64,000 bases of DNA, from the NCBI RefSeq assembly GCF_025725665.1, contig NZ_CP107009.1, forward strand, positions 744,001 to 808,000. Reading direction: 5' to 3'. Made by a program: the position numbers and the translations under genes. How positions within the stretch are numbered: the stretch's first letter is position 1; each line of letters opens with the position of its first letter. The notes under the pieces are model-generated. The model had not been told where the DNA came from. It was given only the letters and a program-made list of their open reading frames with translations, and did not search any database. Below are positions 25,547-33,836 of this stretch, one piece after another. This stretch comes from Halomonas sp. LR3S48 (lineage in GTDB: Bacteria > Pseudomonadota > Gammaproteobacteria > Pseudomonadales > Halomonadaceae).

Positions 25547-26443
25547 TTACCACTCCATCTCTCCCGTGTTGACCTTGGCGCCGATCTCCAGCGCGATGCC
25601 GAGACCCGCTTGCGGGTAGGCGTCCTGCATCGCCTCGATCAGCGCTGCGCTATCCTCAGCTTGGGCCAATTCAGACTCGAAGCGCTGCAAGTAGTCCTTG
25701 GTGTAAGCCAGCTGGGACGCATCCTGCGGCAGGTCGGGAAGAGAATGGCCCGGCACTACGATGGCCGGATTCAGCGCGGCGATGTCGTCCAGTTTCTCTA
25801 CCCAGGCTGAGCGCTCCGCCGCTGTTTGGGCATCGGCGGTCCATGCATGCAGACCGGCGTATACGTTTACGCCCCCGGCCACCGCTTCGATCGACGGGAT
25901 CCACACATAGCTCCGGTGCGGCAGGCTGTCGTCCAGGCCGCGGATTTCCAGTACCTGGTCCTCGAGCATGAGGATGTTGCCGGACAGCACCTCGGGCAGC
26001 GGCACCTGCTGTGGTGCGTTGGCACCCATCCGCGGGCTCCAGACCTGCAGCTTGGTCGGCAGGGTGGCCTCGATCTTCTCCACCGTCGGCTCGGTAGCGA
26101 CTACCTCCGCGTCGGGGAAGAACTGCTTGAGTACGTCGATACCGAAGTAGTAATCCGGGTCGGCCTGGCTGATGTAGATCGTTTGCAGATTTTTCCCACT
26201 GTCCAGCACCATGGCCGCGATGCGCAGTGCGTCGGCGCGAGTAAAGCCGGTATCCAGCAGCACGGCGTCGTTCTCACCGGACACCAGTACGGCATTGACG
26301 TGGAAGCTGCCGGCATCGGCGTTATAGACCTGCAGCGTCAGCGGTGCCGCCGCGGGCTCGTCGGTTTGCGCGTTGGCGGTGGTAAAGCCCAGCGACGCCA
26401 TGGCGAGAGTGAGCCAGCGGGCTGGGGAAAGAAGCTTTTTCAT
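25547..26443 (-). CDS. Secreted MBL-fold protein with altered metal motif
   Basis: A 298-residue protein with a signal peptide cleaved near TANA-QT. The metallo-beta-lactamase fold is recognisable: VLVSGENDAVLLDTGF early, and VVPGHSL late. The usual metal site THxHxDHxxG is replaced by ISQADPDYYFG, so both first-site histidines are missing while the final Asp-x-x-x-Gly pattern remains. I believe a Vmh-like subfamily carries this variant, so it is probably not random decay. The substrate is unknown. The gene is divergent from a LysR regulator and upstream of the DsbA-family gene. Confidence 0.8.
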   Translation of the reverse strand: MKKLLSPARWLTLAMASLGFTTANAQTDEPAAAPLTLQVYNADAGSFHVNAVLVSGENDAVLLDTGFTRADALRIAAMVLDSGKNLQTIYISQADPDYYFGIDVLKQFFPDAEVVATEPTVEKIEATLPTKLQVWSPRMGANAPQQVPLPEVLSGNILMLEDQVLEIRGLDDSLPHRSYVWIPSIEAVAGGVNVYAGLHAWTADAQTAAERSAWVEKLDDIAALNPAIVVPGHSLPDLPQDASQLAYTKDYLQRFESELAQAEDSAALIEAMQDAYPQAGLGIALEIGAKVNTGEMEW

Positions 26444-26560
26444 CGCATTATCCTGCAAGTTGAGTAAACGAGTGGGTGGGTTGTGCACAGGATATTGGTT
26501 CGAATTGGTGAGATATACGCTATTCTTTACGACAGTTTGTCAACTAGATCGAGCAAATAG

Positions 26561-27505
26561 ATGGATCGTTTTACCGCCATGAAGGTGTTCGTCGCAGTGA
26601 CCGAGCGCGGCAGCGTGACCGCGGCCGCCGAGGCGCTGGATATGTCGCGGGCAATGGCCAGTCGTTATCTCGAGAGCCTGGAGAGCTGGCTGGGCGCGCG
26701 GCTGCTGCATCGCACGACGCGCCGCATTGCGCTGACGGATGCCGGTCACGAGGCTCTTTCGCGCTGCCGCCAAATGCTGGACCTTGCCGATGAAGTTCAG
26801 CTTGCGGCCGGTGCGCGCGGTGTCGAGCCAAAAGGCCGATTGCGCATCGCCACCAGCCAATCATTTGCCCAGGCCTGGCTTGCCGAGGCGGTGGCGGAGT
26901 TCCTGGCCGGCCATCCACAGGCGCAAGTCGAACTACTGGTGCTGGAGCGGGCCGTCAACTTGGTGGAGGAGCGGGTGGACCTGGCGGTGCGCATCACCAA
27001 TCAGCTCGAGGAGTCGCTGGTGGCGCGGCGGCTGTGTACCTGTCGCTCGGTGCTGTGCGCGTCTCCTGGCTATATCGAGCGGCACGGCATGCCGCAAACG
27101 CCCGAGGAGCTGGCTGAACATGATTGTGTGGCACACTCCTATGTCAGCCGTAGCGAGATCCGACTGCGCCGGGAGGGCCGCAGCGTGAGCGTGCCGGTGA
27201 CAGGAAAACTTTCCAGCAACGAGACGGGTGTTGTGCGCATGGCCACGCTGGCCAGCGCCGGCATTGCGATGCTGCCCACCTATTTCGTTGCCGACGACCT
27301 ACGCCAAGGCCGGCTGGTGCTCGTGCTGCCCGCCTGGGAGCCGGAGCCACTGGGCATACATGCGCTGTACCTGTCGCGTCGCTACCAGCCGCTGCTGCTG
27401 CGAGCGATGATCGACTTTTTGGCTGAACGGCTCGGCGGCGATGTAGCGCTTTGGGATCGTGATATCGATACTGCTTGGGTTACTCATACGGAGACATCTT
27501 CATGA
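26561..27505 (+). CDS. LysR-family transcriptional regulator
   Basis: A 314-residue LysR regulator. Residues 1-60 hold the winged helix (FVAVTERGSVTAAAEALDMSRAMASRYLESLE) and residues 90-295 the periplasmic-binding-protein-like effector domain. It belongs to the CrgA/DmlR-like group judging by LLHRTTRRIALTDAG. It is divergent from the MBL-fold gene across 117 bases and most likely controls it. Its TGA overlaps the ATG of the DUF4401 gene (ATGA), so it is now translationally coupled to an unrelated membrane operon. Confidence 0.9.
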   Translation: MDRFTAMKVFVAVTERGSVTAAAEALDMSRAMASRYLESLESWLGARLLHRTTRRIALTDAGHEALSRCRQMLDLADEVQLAAGARGVEPKGRLRIATSQSFAQAWLAEAVAEFLAGHPQAQVELLVLERAVNLVEERVDLAVRITNQLEESLVARRLCTCRSVLCASPGYIERHGMPQTPEELAEHDCVAHSYVSRSEIRLRREGRSVSVPVTGKLSSNETGVVRMATLASAGIAMLPTYFVADDLRQGRLVLVLPAWEPEPLGIHALYLSRRYQPLLLRAMIDFLAERLGGDVALWDRDIDTAWVTHTETSS

Positions 27506-27511
27506 GCCGCT
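27500..27511. repeat. 12-bp direct repeat, right copy
   Basis: TCATGAGCCGCT, identical to 24861-24872. This copy holds the stop of the LysR gene and the first codons of the DUF4401 gene. Confidence 0.6.
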
Positions 27512-28578
27512 CCATCACGCCTCTCAGAGAGCGACTTGGCCGAGCCGGCATTACGATGACCGAAGGCGAAGGCGAGCCGACACTCGAGACGCCCTGGTTC
27601 GTGCGGGCGCTGCAGGCGTTTTCTGGCTGGCTGGCCGCCCTGTTCCTGCTGGGCTTCATCGCCATGGGCGTGGCCTTTGTGGTCGAGAGCAGCGCCGCTG
27701 CCGCCATGCTGGGGCTGGTGATGATTGTTGGTGCCTTCGCACTGCTCAAGGCGGCGCCCGGCGACTTCCTCGAACACCTGGCGCTGGCGGGAAGCCTCAC
27801 CGGGCAATTGCTGGTGGCCTGGGCGCTGGCCGATGCCGTGGGCGACATGAATGCGAGCCTGTGGTGGTCGCTGCTGGTGCTGCAGGTCATCCTGGCTGTG
27901 GTCATGCCGAGCCTCACACATCGCGCTTTCTCCGCCTTCGCTGCGAGCCTGGCGCTCTACCTGGCGTTAGCCGAAGGCGTTTCAGCGCCATCCTTGGCCG
28001 GCGGGCTGGTGGTGCTGGGGCTGACTGCCATCTGGCTCAACGAGTTTCGCTGGCCGGCCCGTCTGCGGGCGGTGCAGGCGCTGGGCTATGGCCTGTTGCT
28101 GGGATTGCTGGCCATCCAGGCCATGGAGCACTTCGGCCAATCGCTTCTCATAGGGCGATATTATGACGGCACTGGTCTAGCCTGGCTGGAACCCTGGGCG
28201 GGGGATGCCTTGGGCATGCTGGCGCTGTTGCTGCTGATTCGAAACGTCTTTCAGCACCATGCCGGCGCAGTCGCGCCGGGTCTTCGTGCGGCCGCCTATG
28301 GTGCCGTGGCGGTACTGATGCTGCTCTCGCTCCAGGCCCATGGCTTGAGCCAGGGCGCCGTGGTGGTCGTGCTGGGCTTCGCCATCGCCAATCGCCTGGT
28401 CATGGGGTTTGGGGGGCTACTGCTGCTGCTCTCCATCACGAATTACTACTACTGGCTCGAGGTGACGCTGCTGACCAAGGCAATGACGCTGTTCGCCATG
28501 GGCGTGGTATTGCTGGCGATACGTTGGGCCATGCGTCGTGGCTGGCGGACCGGTGAAGCGGAGGGCGCGGGGCAATGA
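27502..28578 (+). CDS. DUF4401 membrane protein
   Basis: A 358-residue polytopic membrane protein with about ten hydrophobic segments after a soluble N-terminus of roughly 40 residues. The opening LVRALQAFSGWLAALFLLGF-type segment and the closing TLLTKAMTLFAMGVVLLAIRW are typical of DUF4401. ATG 27502 has GGAG upstream within the LysR gene. It overlaps the next gene by ATGA. The usual partner DUF2157 lies on the far side of the inserted block. The molecular function of the family is not known. Confidence 0.85.
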   Translation: MSRSITPLRERLGRAGITMTEGEGEPTLETPWFVRALQAFSGWLAALFLLGFIAMGVAFVVESSAAAAMLGLVMIVGAFALLKAAPGDFLEHLALAGSLTGQLLVAWALADAVGDMNASLWWSLLVLQVILAVVMPSLTHRAFSAFAASLALYLALAEGVSAPSLAGGLVVLGLTAIWLNEFRWPARLRAVQALGYGLLLGLLAIQAMEHFGQSLLIGRYYDGTGLAWLEPWAGDALGMLALLLLIRNVFQHHAGAVAPGLRAAAYGAVAVLMLLSLQAHGLSQGAVVVVLGFAIANRLVMGFGGLLLLLSITNYYYWLEVTLLTKAMTLFAMGVVLLAIRWAMRRGWRTGEAEGAGQ

Positions 28579-29111
28579 GGGCGACAGCCAAGCTGAACAG
28601 GATCATCGTGGCGGCGGCCCTGGTGCTGATCCTGGCGCTGGTCAATTGGTCCATCTGGGCCAAGGAGCGCCATTTGGCCGAAGGCGAGGTGGTGTACCTG
28701 GAGCTGGCGCCGGTGGATCCGCGCTCGCTGATGCAGGGCGACTACATGGCGCTGAACTTCGATATCGGCAATCGTATCCAGGACGCGCTGTACGACAGGC
28801 GCTTGGAGAGGGACGAGCTGGATGCCGCCGACGGGCACGTGGTCGTTCGCTTGGGCGCGCAACGCGTAGCGCATTTCCAGCGGCTGAGTGCCAAGATGGA
28901 CTTTCTTGCCGCCGACGAAATGCGCCTGCGCTACCGGATGCGCAACGGCCGGGTTCGTTTCGCCACCGACGCCTTCTTCTTCCAAGAGGGCCATGCCGAG
29001 CGCTACGAGCCCGCCCGCTACGGCCAGTTCCGCGTCAACGACCGCGGCGAACCCCTGCTCGTTTCCCTGCACGATGCCGATCTGGAGCTGCTGGGGGAAA
29101 TGGAGCGTTAA
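28575..29111 (+). CDS. GDYXXLXY-family membrane-anchored protein
   Basis: A 178-residue protein with one N-terminal membrane anchor (residues 10-30) and an exported domain. It carries the name-giving motif as GDYMALNF (final Tyr replaced by Phe) near residue 55, and later GRVRFATDAFFFQEGHA, both standard for the family. Such proteins are encoded after DUF4401 in the same order as here. It probably forms an envelope complex with the DUF2157 and DUF4401 proteins; the role is unknown. Confidence 0.85.
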   Translation: MRATAKLNRIIVAAALVLILALVNWSIWAKERHLAEGEVVYLELAPVDPRSLMQGDYMALNFDIGNRIQDALYDRRLERDELDAADGHVVVRLGAQRVAHFQRLSAKMDFLAADEMRLRYRMRNGRVRFATDAFFFQEGHAERYEPARYGQFRVNDRGEPLLVSLHDADLELLGEMER

Positions 29112-29172
29112 GGAAGCCGTTGGCCGATAGGCCCGCTAAATTAACGGCTTGATGCAACGACAGGGAGTCATC

Positions 29173-29934
29173 ATGGAACTGCGTATTGTCAGGCGCCTCA
29201 TCCCCGAGTGGGGCACCACCTATGGCCCACCAGGCGAGGGGCCTTTTCCCGCTGTGATGATCCTGCATGGTTCGGAGGGTGCCTGGTCGGGATGGAGCCA
29301 TCGTAACGCTGCCATACTGGCCGCTCACGGTTTCCTGGCCTTTCCTCTCGGCTACTCCAATGGCGGTAATGCGTGGAACGCTGGGAGCATTGTCGATTAC
29401 CCACTCGACCGCAGCGTTGAGGCATTAGCCGCGCTGCGCGCCTTTCCGTACGCCGGCCCGCGAGTTGGCCTCTATGGCGTCTCGCGCGGTGCCGAGCATG
29501 CGTTGCTTCTCGCTTCCTTGATGGCCAAGGAGGAGATGGAAGGGCTTCCCGATGCCGTTGCAGCGCATAGTCCACCGGATGTCGTCTGCGGAGCCTTCGA
29601 CTCACGAAGCTATCGTGATGCTGGCGATCCGGGATGGCAGGCCTGGGATGCCAATAATCGAGCATGGACGTGGAAAGGCTCCCAAGAAGAGCTATTGCCC
29701 ACTACGCCAATCGAGGTGGAACGCTATCCGGGGGCGCTGTTTCTCTCCCATGGCACGAAGGATCGTATGTGGGCGGTGGAAATGACGAGGCGCTTGGAGC
29801 AGCGTCTAAAAGCGCATGGACAGCATCCTGAAGTGCACTACTACGTAGGGGAGGACCACATACCAGGCAGCGCTGGCGACAATCTCCATCATGAATATTT
29901 GATCGATTTCTTCGTGCGGCATCTTGGCAATTGA
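29173..29934 (+). CDS. Alpha/beta hydrolase, dienelactone hydrolase/BAAT-like
   Basis: A 253-residue cytosolic hydrolase beginning at ATG 29173 after GGGAG. The nucleophile elbow GVSRGAE supplies Ser near residue 107, DRMWAVE the acid near residue 197, and DHIPG the histidine near residue 229. The sequence ILHGSEGAWSGW supplies the oxyanion region. It resembles the acyl-CoA thioester hydrolase/BAAT C-terminal or dienelactone hydrolase groups; the substrate cannot be inferred. It stands alone between operons. Confidence 0.75.
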   Translation: MELRIVRRLIPEWGTTYGPPGEGPFPAVMILHGSEGAWSGWSHRNAAILAAHGFLAFPLGYSNGGNAWNAGSIVDYPLDRSVEALAALRAFPYAGPRVGLYGVSRGAEHALLLASLMAKEEMEGLPDAVAAHSPPDVVCGAFDSRSYRDAGDPGWQAWDANNRAWTWKGSQEELLPTTPIEVERYPGALFLSHGTKDRMWAVEMTRRLEQRLKAHGQHPEVHYYVGEDHIPGSAGDNLHHEYLIDFFVRHLGN

Positions 29935-29968
29935 ACGCGGAAACCTGAATCCTGTAGGCCTAGGTGAG

Positions 29969-30730
29969 CTAGCTCAAACCGAACAGCGCATGCGCCAGGT
30001 GTCCGCTGATGAAGGCGAGGCTGGCGGCAGCGCCACCCATTAACAGGGTACGAAACCCGGAACGCAGCATCGGGCGATGATAGACCAGACTCTTGAGCAT
30101 GCCGATGCCGAAGAACATTGCACCGGCGATAAGAAGACTTGCCAGGAATTGGGTGGTGGCATCCAGGCCCGGTAGCGCATAGGGCAGTAGCGGCATGGCG
30201 CCTACGATGATAAAAGCGAAGAAGGTCGTCAGCGCGGCGCGCAGGGGGCTCAATCCGACAGGCTGCAGGGAATACTCTTCCTTGAGCATGGTGTCCACCC
30301 AGATGTCGTGATCGTCGGTCAGGGTTTCCACCACTCTTTCCAGCAATTCCCCCTCGAAGCCTTTTGCACGGAAAATCTGGCGTATTTCTTCTCTCTCTCC
30401 TTCGGGGATGAGCTGGATATGGTGATATTCGCGACGAGCGACACTGTCGATATGTTCCTGCTGCGCTTGGGAAGCCTCGTAGTTGCTGACGGCCATGCTG
30501 AAGCCGTCGGCAAGAAGGTTGGCGAAACCGAGTACTAGGGCGACCGTAGGGGAAAAGCCTGCGCCGAAAGCGCCAGAAACGACGGCGAATGTGGTTACGC
30601 ACCCATCGATGCCCCCGAGTATCGCATCGGGCATGGAGTTCGCTTGCGGCGGTTGGGACAGGCGCTCCTTCACTGCCTCGGGGCGGTGCTCGGGCTCGAG
30701 ATCTTCGCGGTCTTGTGCCATGGCGCCCAT
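29969..30730 (-). CDS. VIT1/CCC1-family metal transporter
   Basis: A 253-residue membrane protein of the vacuolar iron transporter family. Features in order: DAILGGIDGCVTTFAVVSGAFGAG (first membrane helix with the conserved Asp), then NLLADGFSMAVSNYEASQAQ, a cytosolic acidic helical region with EREEIRQIFRAKGFEG (metal-binding Glu residues), and three C-terminal helices. Such proteins export or sequester Fe(II) or Mn(II). The start may be ATG 30730 or ATG 30721. It is divergent from the acetyltransferase gene. Confidence 0.88.
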   Translation of the reverse strand: MGAMAQDREDLEPEHRPEAVKERLSQPPQANSMPDAILGGIDGCVTTFAVVSGAFGAGFSPTVALVLGFANLLADGFSMAVSNYEASQAQQEHIDSVARREYHHIQLIPEGEREEIRQIFRAKGFEGELLERVVETLTDDHDIWVDTMLKEEYSLQPVGLSPLRAALTTFFAFIIVGAMPLLPYALPGLDATTQFLASLLIAGAMFFGIGMLKSLVYHRPMLRSGFRTLLMGGAAASLAFISGHLAHALFGLS

Positions 30731-30820
30731 CCGGAGTGGGTATTATGCGTCTCTCCTCTATCCAAGGAGAATAGAAGAGGGCATCGGTAAACGTTAGCAG
30801 ATGACATTAGGAGAGCAGCA

Positions 30821-31462
30821 GTGCATGGACCAGACCCGACCAATAAGCACCCCATGGAAGGGTTTCCCCAGGTGTGCTTCATCAAGAACGTGATCAAGGG
30901 CCCGAATATCATCGTAGGCGACTACACCTACTACGACGATCCGGAGGATTCGGAGAACTTCGAGCGCAATGTGCTCTACCATTACCCGTTCATTGGCGAC
31001 AAACTGATCATCGGCAAGTTCTGCGCCATTGCGCGGGGCGCCAAGTTCATCATGAACGGGGCGAATCACAAGCTTTCCGGCATCTCCACCTACCCGTTCC
31101 AGATCTTCGGCAATGGCTGGGAGAAGGTCATGCCGGAGCCAAGCGAACTGCCCTACAAGGGCGACACGGTCGTTGGGCACGACGTGTGGATCGGTTATGA
31201 CGCCCTCATCATGCCCGGCGTGAAGATCGGCAATGGCGCTATCGTGTCATCGCGTTCAGTGGTGGTAAGTGACGTACCGCCCTATACGGTGGTCGGTGGC
31301 AACCCGGCCCGGCCAATCAAGCAGCGCTTCTCGCCGGAGGTGGTCGAAACCCTGCAGGCCATTGCCTGGTGGGACTGGCCGGTGGAGAAGATCACCCGGC
31401 ATCTGCCGCTGATCGTGGCTGGCGATGTCGAGGCGCTACGGCAGAGCGGATTTAACGAATGA
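30821..31462 (+). CDS. Xenobiotic acetyltransferase, Vat/CatB type
   Basis: A 213-residue left-handed beta-helix acetyltransferase using acetyl-CoA. GTG 30821 is chosen because AGGAGA ends six bases upstream. Features: the YYDDPEDSENFERNVLYHYPFIGDKL-type opening found in Vat and type-B CAT enzymes (seen in parts), catalytic His83 in GANHK, and hexapeptide repeats through VGHDVWIGYDALIMPGV. Homologues inactivate streptogramin A or chloramphenicol; chromosomal copies are often of unknown substrate, so resistance is only a possibility. Confidence 0.87.
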   Translation: MHGPDPTNKHPMEGFPQVCFIKNVIKGPNIIVGDYTYYDDPEDSENFERNVLYHYPFIGDKLIIGKFCAIARGAKFIMNGANHKLSGISTYPFQIFGNGWEKVMPEPSELPYKGDTVVGHDVWIGYDALIMPGVKIGNGAIVSSRSVVVSDVPPYTVVGGNPARPIKQRFSPEVVETLQAIAWWDWPVEKITRHLPLIVAGDVEALRQSGFNE

Positions 31463-31466
31463 GCGT

Positions 31467-31922
31467 ATGGCAGGCAGGAGTATGAACGGGGAGTTGTGCC
31501 ACAGGATTCTGATCGTTGCCGAGATGCTCTTGCTGGCATTGCCAGTTAGCGTGTTCTGCCTGTTTTTCGGTTTGACTCTGCTAATGACGGTGGGGTTTTC
31601 CTGGGGGCTGGAAGAAATCGCGATCATGCTCTTCGTGCTGGTCGGCACGCTGGGTATCGTCGGGCTGTGGTGTGCCGCCATCACTTACCTGGCCCGGCGG
31701 ACTCGGTCCCTCTGGTGGTGGCGGGCCGCCTGCATGGGCGCCGGATTGGTGAGCGTCTCCTTGATACTGTTCTGCCTGATCGCCTTTGGCTGGGAGCGGC
31801 CGGAGTGGGTGGTCATCATTGCCCTGGGGGTGTTTGCCAGCCCGTTGTTGATACCTTTTCTCCACCTCGCCTACCTGCTGCGAACGCCCCGGGAGTCTCT
31901 GTCTACTCAGGCGCAGCAATAA
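31467..31922 (+). CDS. Small four-helix membrane protein, unknown function
   Basis: An approximately 151-residue protein with four clear hydrophobic segments, each followed by charged turns, and a hydrophilic C-terminus. I recognise no family. The start is uncertain: ATG 31467 overlaps little else, and ATG 31482 has AGGAG too close (one base). It follows the acetyltransferase gene by five bases and may be co-transcribed with it. Confidence 0.55.
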   Translation: MAGRSMNGELCHRILIVAEMLLLALPVSVFCLFFGLTLLMTVGFSWGLEEIAIMLFVLVGTLGIVGLWCAAITYLARRTRSLWWWRAACMGAGLVSVSLILFCLIAFGWERPEWVVIIALGVFASPLLIPFLHLAYLLRTPRESLSTQAQQ

Positions 31923-31992
31923 CCTTTGCGGTAAGCTCGAACTTTGCTGTCGGCTGCAGCAGGCGACATGGTGATCTACAAGGAGATGGACC

Positions 31993-32631
31993 GTGGAGTG
32001 GTGGACCTGGATAACCTACGTGGGCGTGATTACGGCCTTGATCATTTTCCCCGGGCCGGTGGCTCTGCTGTGCACGAGCCATGGCCTACGCTTCGGTCGA
32101 CATCGTGCCTTTGCGACCGTGCTGGGTGGCGGCATAGCGTCGTTGGTTCTGATGGCGCTCTCTGCATTGGGCCTCGGCGCCGTTCTGGCCACCTCGGAAA
32201 CGGCCTTCTTCGTACTCAAGCTGGTTGGTGGCGCCTACCTGATCTACCTGGGGCTGCAGGCTTGGCTGACAGTGCCCCGCTCGCCGATGGACGAGGTGCC
32301 CCAGGCGGGGCCGGCAATGCGGCAATCCGTCCCCGCCCTGTTCCGCCAGGGCTTCCTGGTGGGAATCGGTAATCCCAAGGACCTGCTGTTCTTCGCTGCT
32401 CTGTTCCCCAACTTCATCACCATCGGCGAACCGCAAGTGTTGCAGTTCGTCATCCTGGCACTGACCTGGCTGGTCATCGACACCACCCTGATGACGCTCT
32501 ACGCCACCCTGGGCTCGGGTCTGGGCCGCTGGTTCGATAGCCCCGGCAGGATGCGCGCCTTTCACCGCACCACCGGCGGGCTTTTCCTGGGCGCGGGAGG
32601 CACGCTGATTGCCTCCAGCGCTAATAGGTGA
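31993..32631 (+). CDS. LysE/RhtB-family amino acid exporter
   Basis: A 212-residue inner-membrane protein with six predicted helices. GTG 31993 has AAGGAG seven bases upstream. The family motif FPGPVALLCTSHGLRFG at residues 19-35 and NPKDLLFFAALFPNF near residue 126 are diagnostic of LysE/RhtB exporters, which expel amino acids such as homoserine, threonine or lysine by proton exchange. A strong terminator hairpin follows. Confidence 0.88.
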   Translation: MEWWTWITYVGVITALIIFPGPVALLCTSHGLRFGRHRAFATVLGGGIASLVLMALSALGLGAVLATSETAFFVLKLVGGAYLIYLGLQAWLTVPRSPMDEVPQAGPAMRQSVPALFRQGFLVGIGNPKDLLFFAALFPNFITIGEPQVLQFVILALTWLVIDTTLMTLYATLGSGLGRWFDSPGRMRAFHRTTGGLFLGAGGTLIASSANR

Positions 32632-32652
32632 GCGCCAAGAGGTGAGCTGTAA

Positions 32653-32688
32653 AAAGCGGCGCAGCCATCATCATGGCTGCGCCGCTTT
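32653..32688. terminator. Bidirectional intrinsic terminator
   Basis: AAAGCGGCGCAGCCAT and ATGGCTGCGCCGCTTT form a perfect 16-bp stem with a 4-base loop; the A and T residues at the stem ends, plus the preceding A-run, suit termination of both the LysE gene and the convergent dehydrogenase operon. Confidence 0.85.
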
Positions 32689-32701
32689 CGGCTGGGGCGA
32701 C

Positions 32702-33772
32702 CTACGGCTCCACGATGATCTTTACGTGAGATTTGTCGTTGAGCAGCGTTTCGAAGCCTTTCTCGACAACGTCCGCAAGGGGGATGCGCGCAGTAATCAG
32801 GTCCTCCGCGCGGTAGTAGCCCTGCTCCATCAACGCCATGACGGCGGGATAGACGTGCCGGTAGGCGATGATGCCCTTCATGGTGCGCTCCTTGATCACC
32901 AGGTCGTTGGGCTGGAAGGTAGCTTCCGTTTCCCAGATGCTCACGACCACCGTCTCTCCGCCGGCGTGGGTGCTGTTGATGGCCTGGTTGAGTACCGCGG
33001 GGATGCCGGTCACCTCGAAGGCGAAGTCCACGCCGCCGCGGGTGAGGTCGTGGATCCGTGCCACCACGTCGCCCTGTTGTGGGGCCAGGGCCGTGGCGCC
33101 CAGGTCGGTGGCCTTCTGCCGTCGCACTTCGGAAAGCTCGACGGCGTAGATCTCGGCGGCGCCGGCGGCCTTGAGGGACTCGATCACCATCAGCCCGATG
33201 GGGCCCGCGCCGAACACCACGGCGCTGTCACCAGCTTTCAGCGAACTCTGGCGAACGGCATGCAGGCCCACGGCGGCGGGCTCCACCAGGGCGCCTTGCT
33301 CGTAGGAGAGCGCCTCGGGCATGCGGTGGACCATGTGCTCGCCGACCACGGTGTACTCCGAGAAACCGCCGCCGCCTCCCGATAGGCCATGGAAGCCCAG
33401 CAGGGGCGTAAGGTTGTAGCGCTCCATCAGGTAGCTGCCGTCTCGATGGGGCGACAGGATCGGCTCGATGGCGACGCGGTCCCCGGGCTTGACCCGAGTA
33501 ACGCGTTCACCCACCTCCACCACTTCACCGGCGAACTCGTGGCCCATGATGATGGGGGCGCACTGCTGGCTGAGCGGGTGCGGTTCGTCCACCGGAATAA
33601 AGATGGGGCCGGCGCTGTACTCGTGCAGGTCGCTGCCGCAGATGCCGCAGGCGGCGACCTTCACCTTGACCTGGTGCGGCTCCTCGATTCGGGGTGTTGT
33701 AACCGTTTCCACGCGCAGGTCGCGGGCGCGATACCAGACGGCCGCTTGCATGGTGTGTTTGTCGTCGTTCAT
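32702..33772 (-). CDS. Zinc-dependent alcohol dehydrogenase, 2,3-butanediol dehydrogenase type
   Basis: A 356-residue medium-chain dehydrogenase. ATG 33772 follows GAGG. Catalytic zinc ligands are visible (CGICGSDLHEY, GHEF), and the Rossmann motif FGAGPIGLM is near residue 181. The segment LLGFHGLSGGGGGFSEY followed by EQGALVEPAAVGLHAVR is nearly that of BdhA-type 2,3-butanediol dehydrogenases, which lack the four-Cys structural zinc lobe, as here. It oxidises a secondary alcohol or vicinal diol with NAD. It is downstream of the flavin monooxygenase under the same apparent sigma-54 promoter. Confidence 0.87.
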   Translation of the reverse strand: MNDDKHTMQAAVWYRARDLRVETVTTPRIEEPHQVKVKVAACGICGSDLHEYSAGPIFIPVDEPHPLSQQCAPIIMGHEFAGEVVEVGERVTRVKPGDRVAIEPILSPHRDGSYLMERYNLTPLLGFHGLSGGGGGFSEYTVVGEHMVHRMPEALSYEQGALVEPAAVGLHAVRQSSLKAGDSAVVFGAGPIGLMVIESLKAAGAAEIYAVELSEVRRQKATDLGATALAPQQGDVVARIHDLTRGGVDFAFEVTGIPAVLNQAINSTHAGGETVVVSIWETEATFQPNDLVIKERTMKGIIAYRHVYPAVMALMEQGYYRAEDLITARIPLADVVEKGFETLLNDKSHVKIIVEP

Positions 33773-33797
33773 GGAATGGCCTCGTTGTTCTTGTGAC

Positions 33798-33822
33798 GCG
33801 GGCCGGCAAGGTGCCGGCCCGC
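33798..33822 (-). terminator. Intercistronic GC hairpin
   Basis: GCGGGCCGGC (33798-33807) pairs perfectly with GCCGGCCCGC (33813-33822) in the 64-base gap between the monooxygenase and dehydrogenase genes. It may be a partial terminator or an mRNA-stability element within the operon. Confidence 0.5.
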
Positions 33823-33836
33823 TTTGTCAGGTGGAT

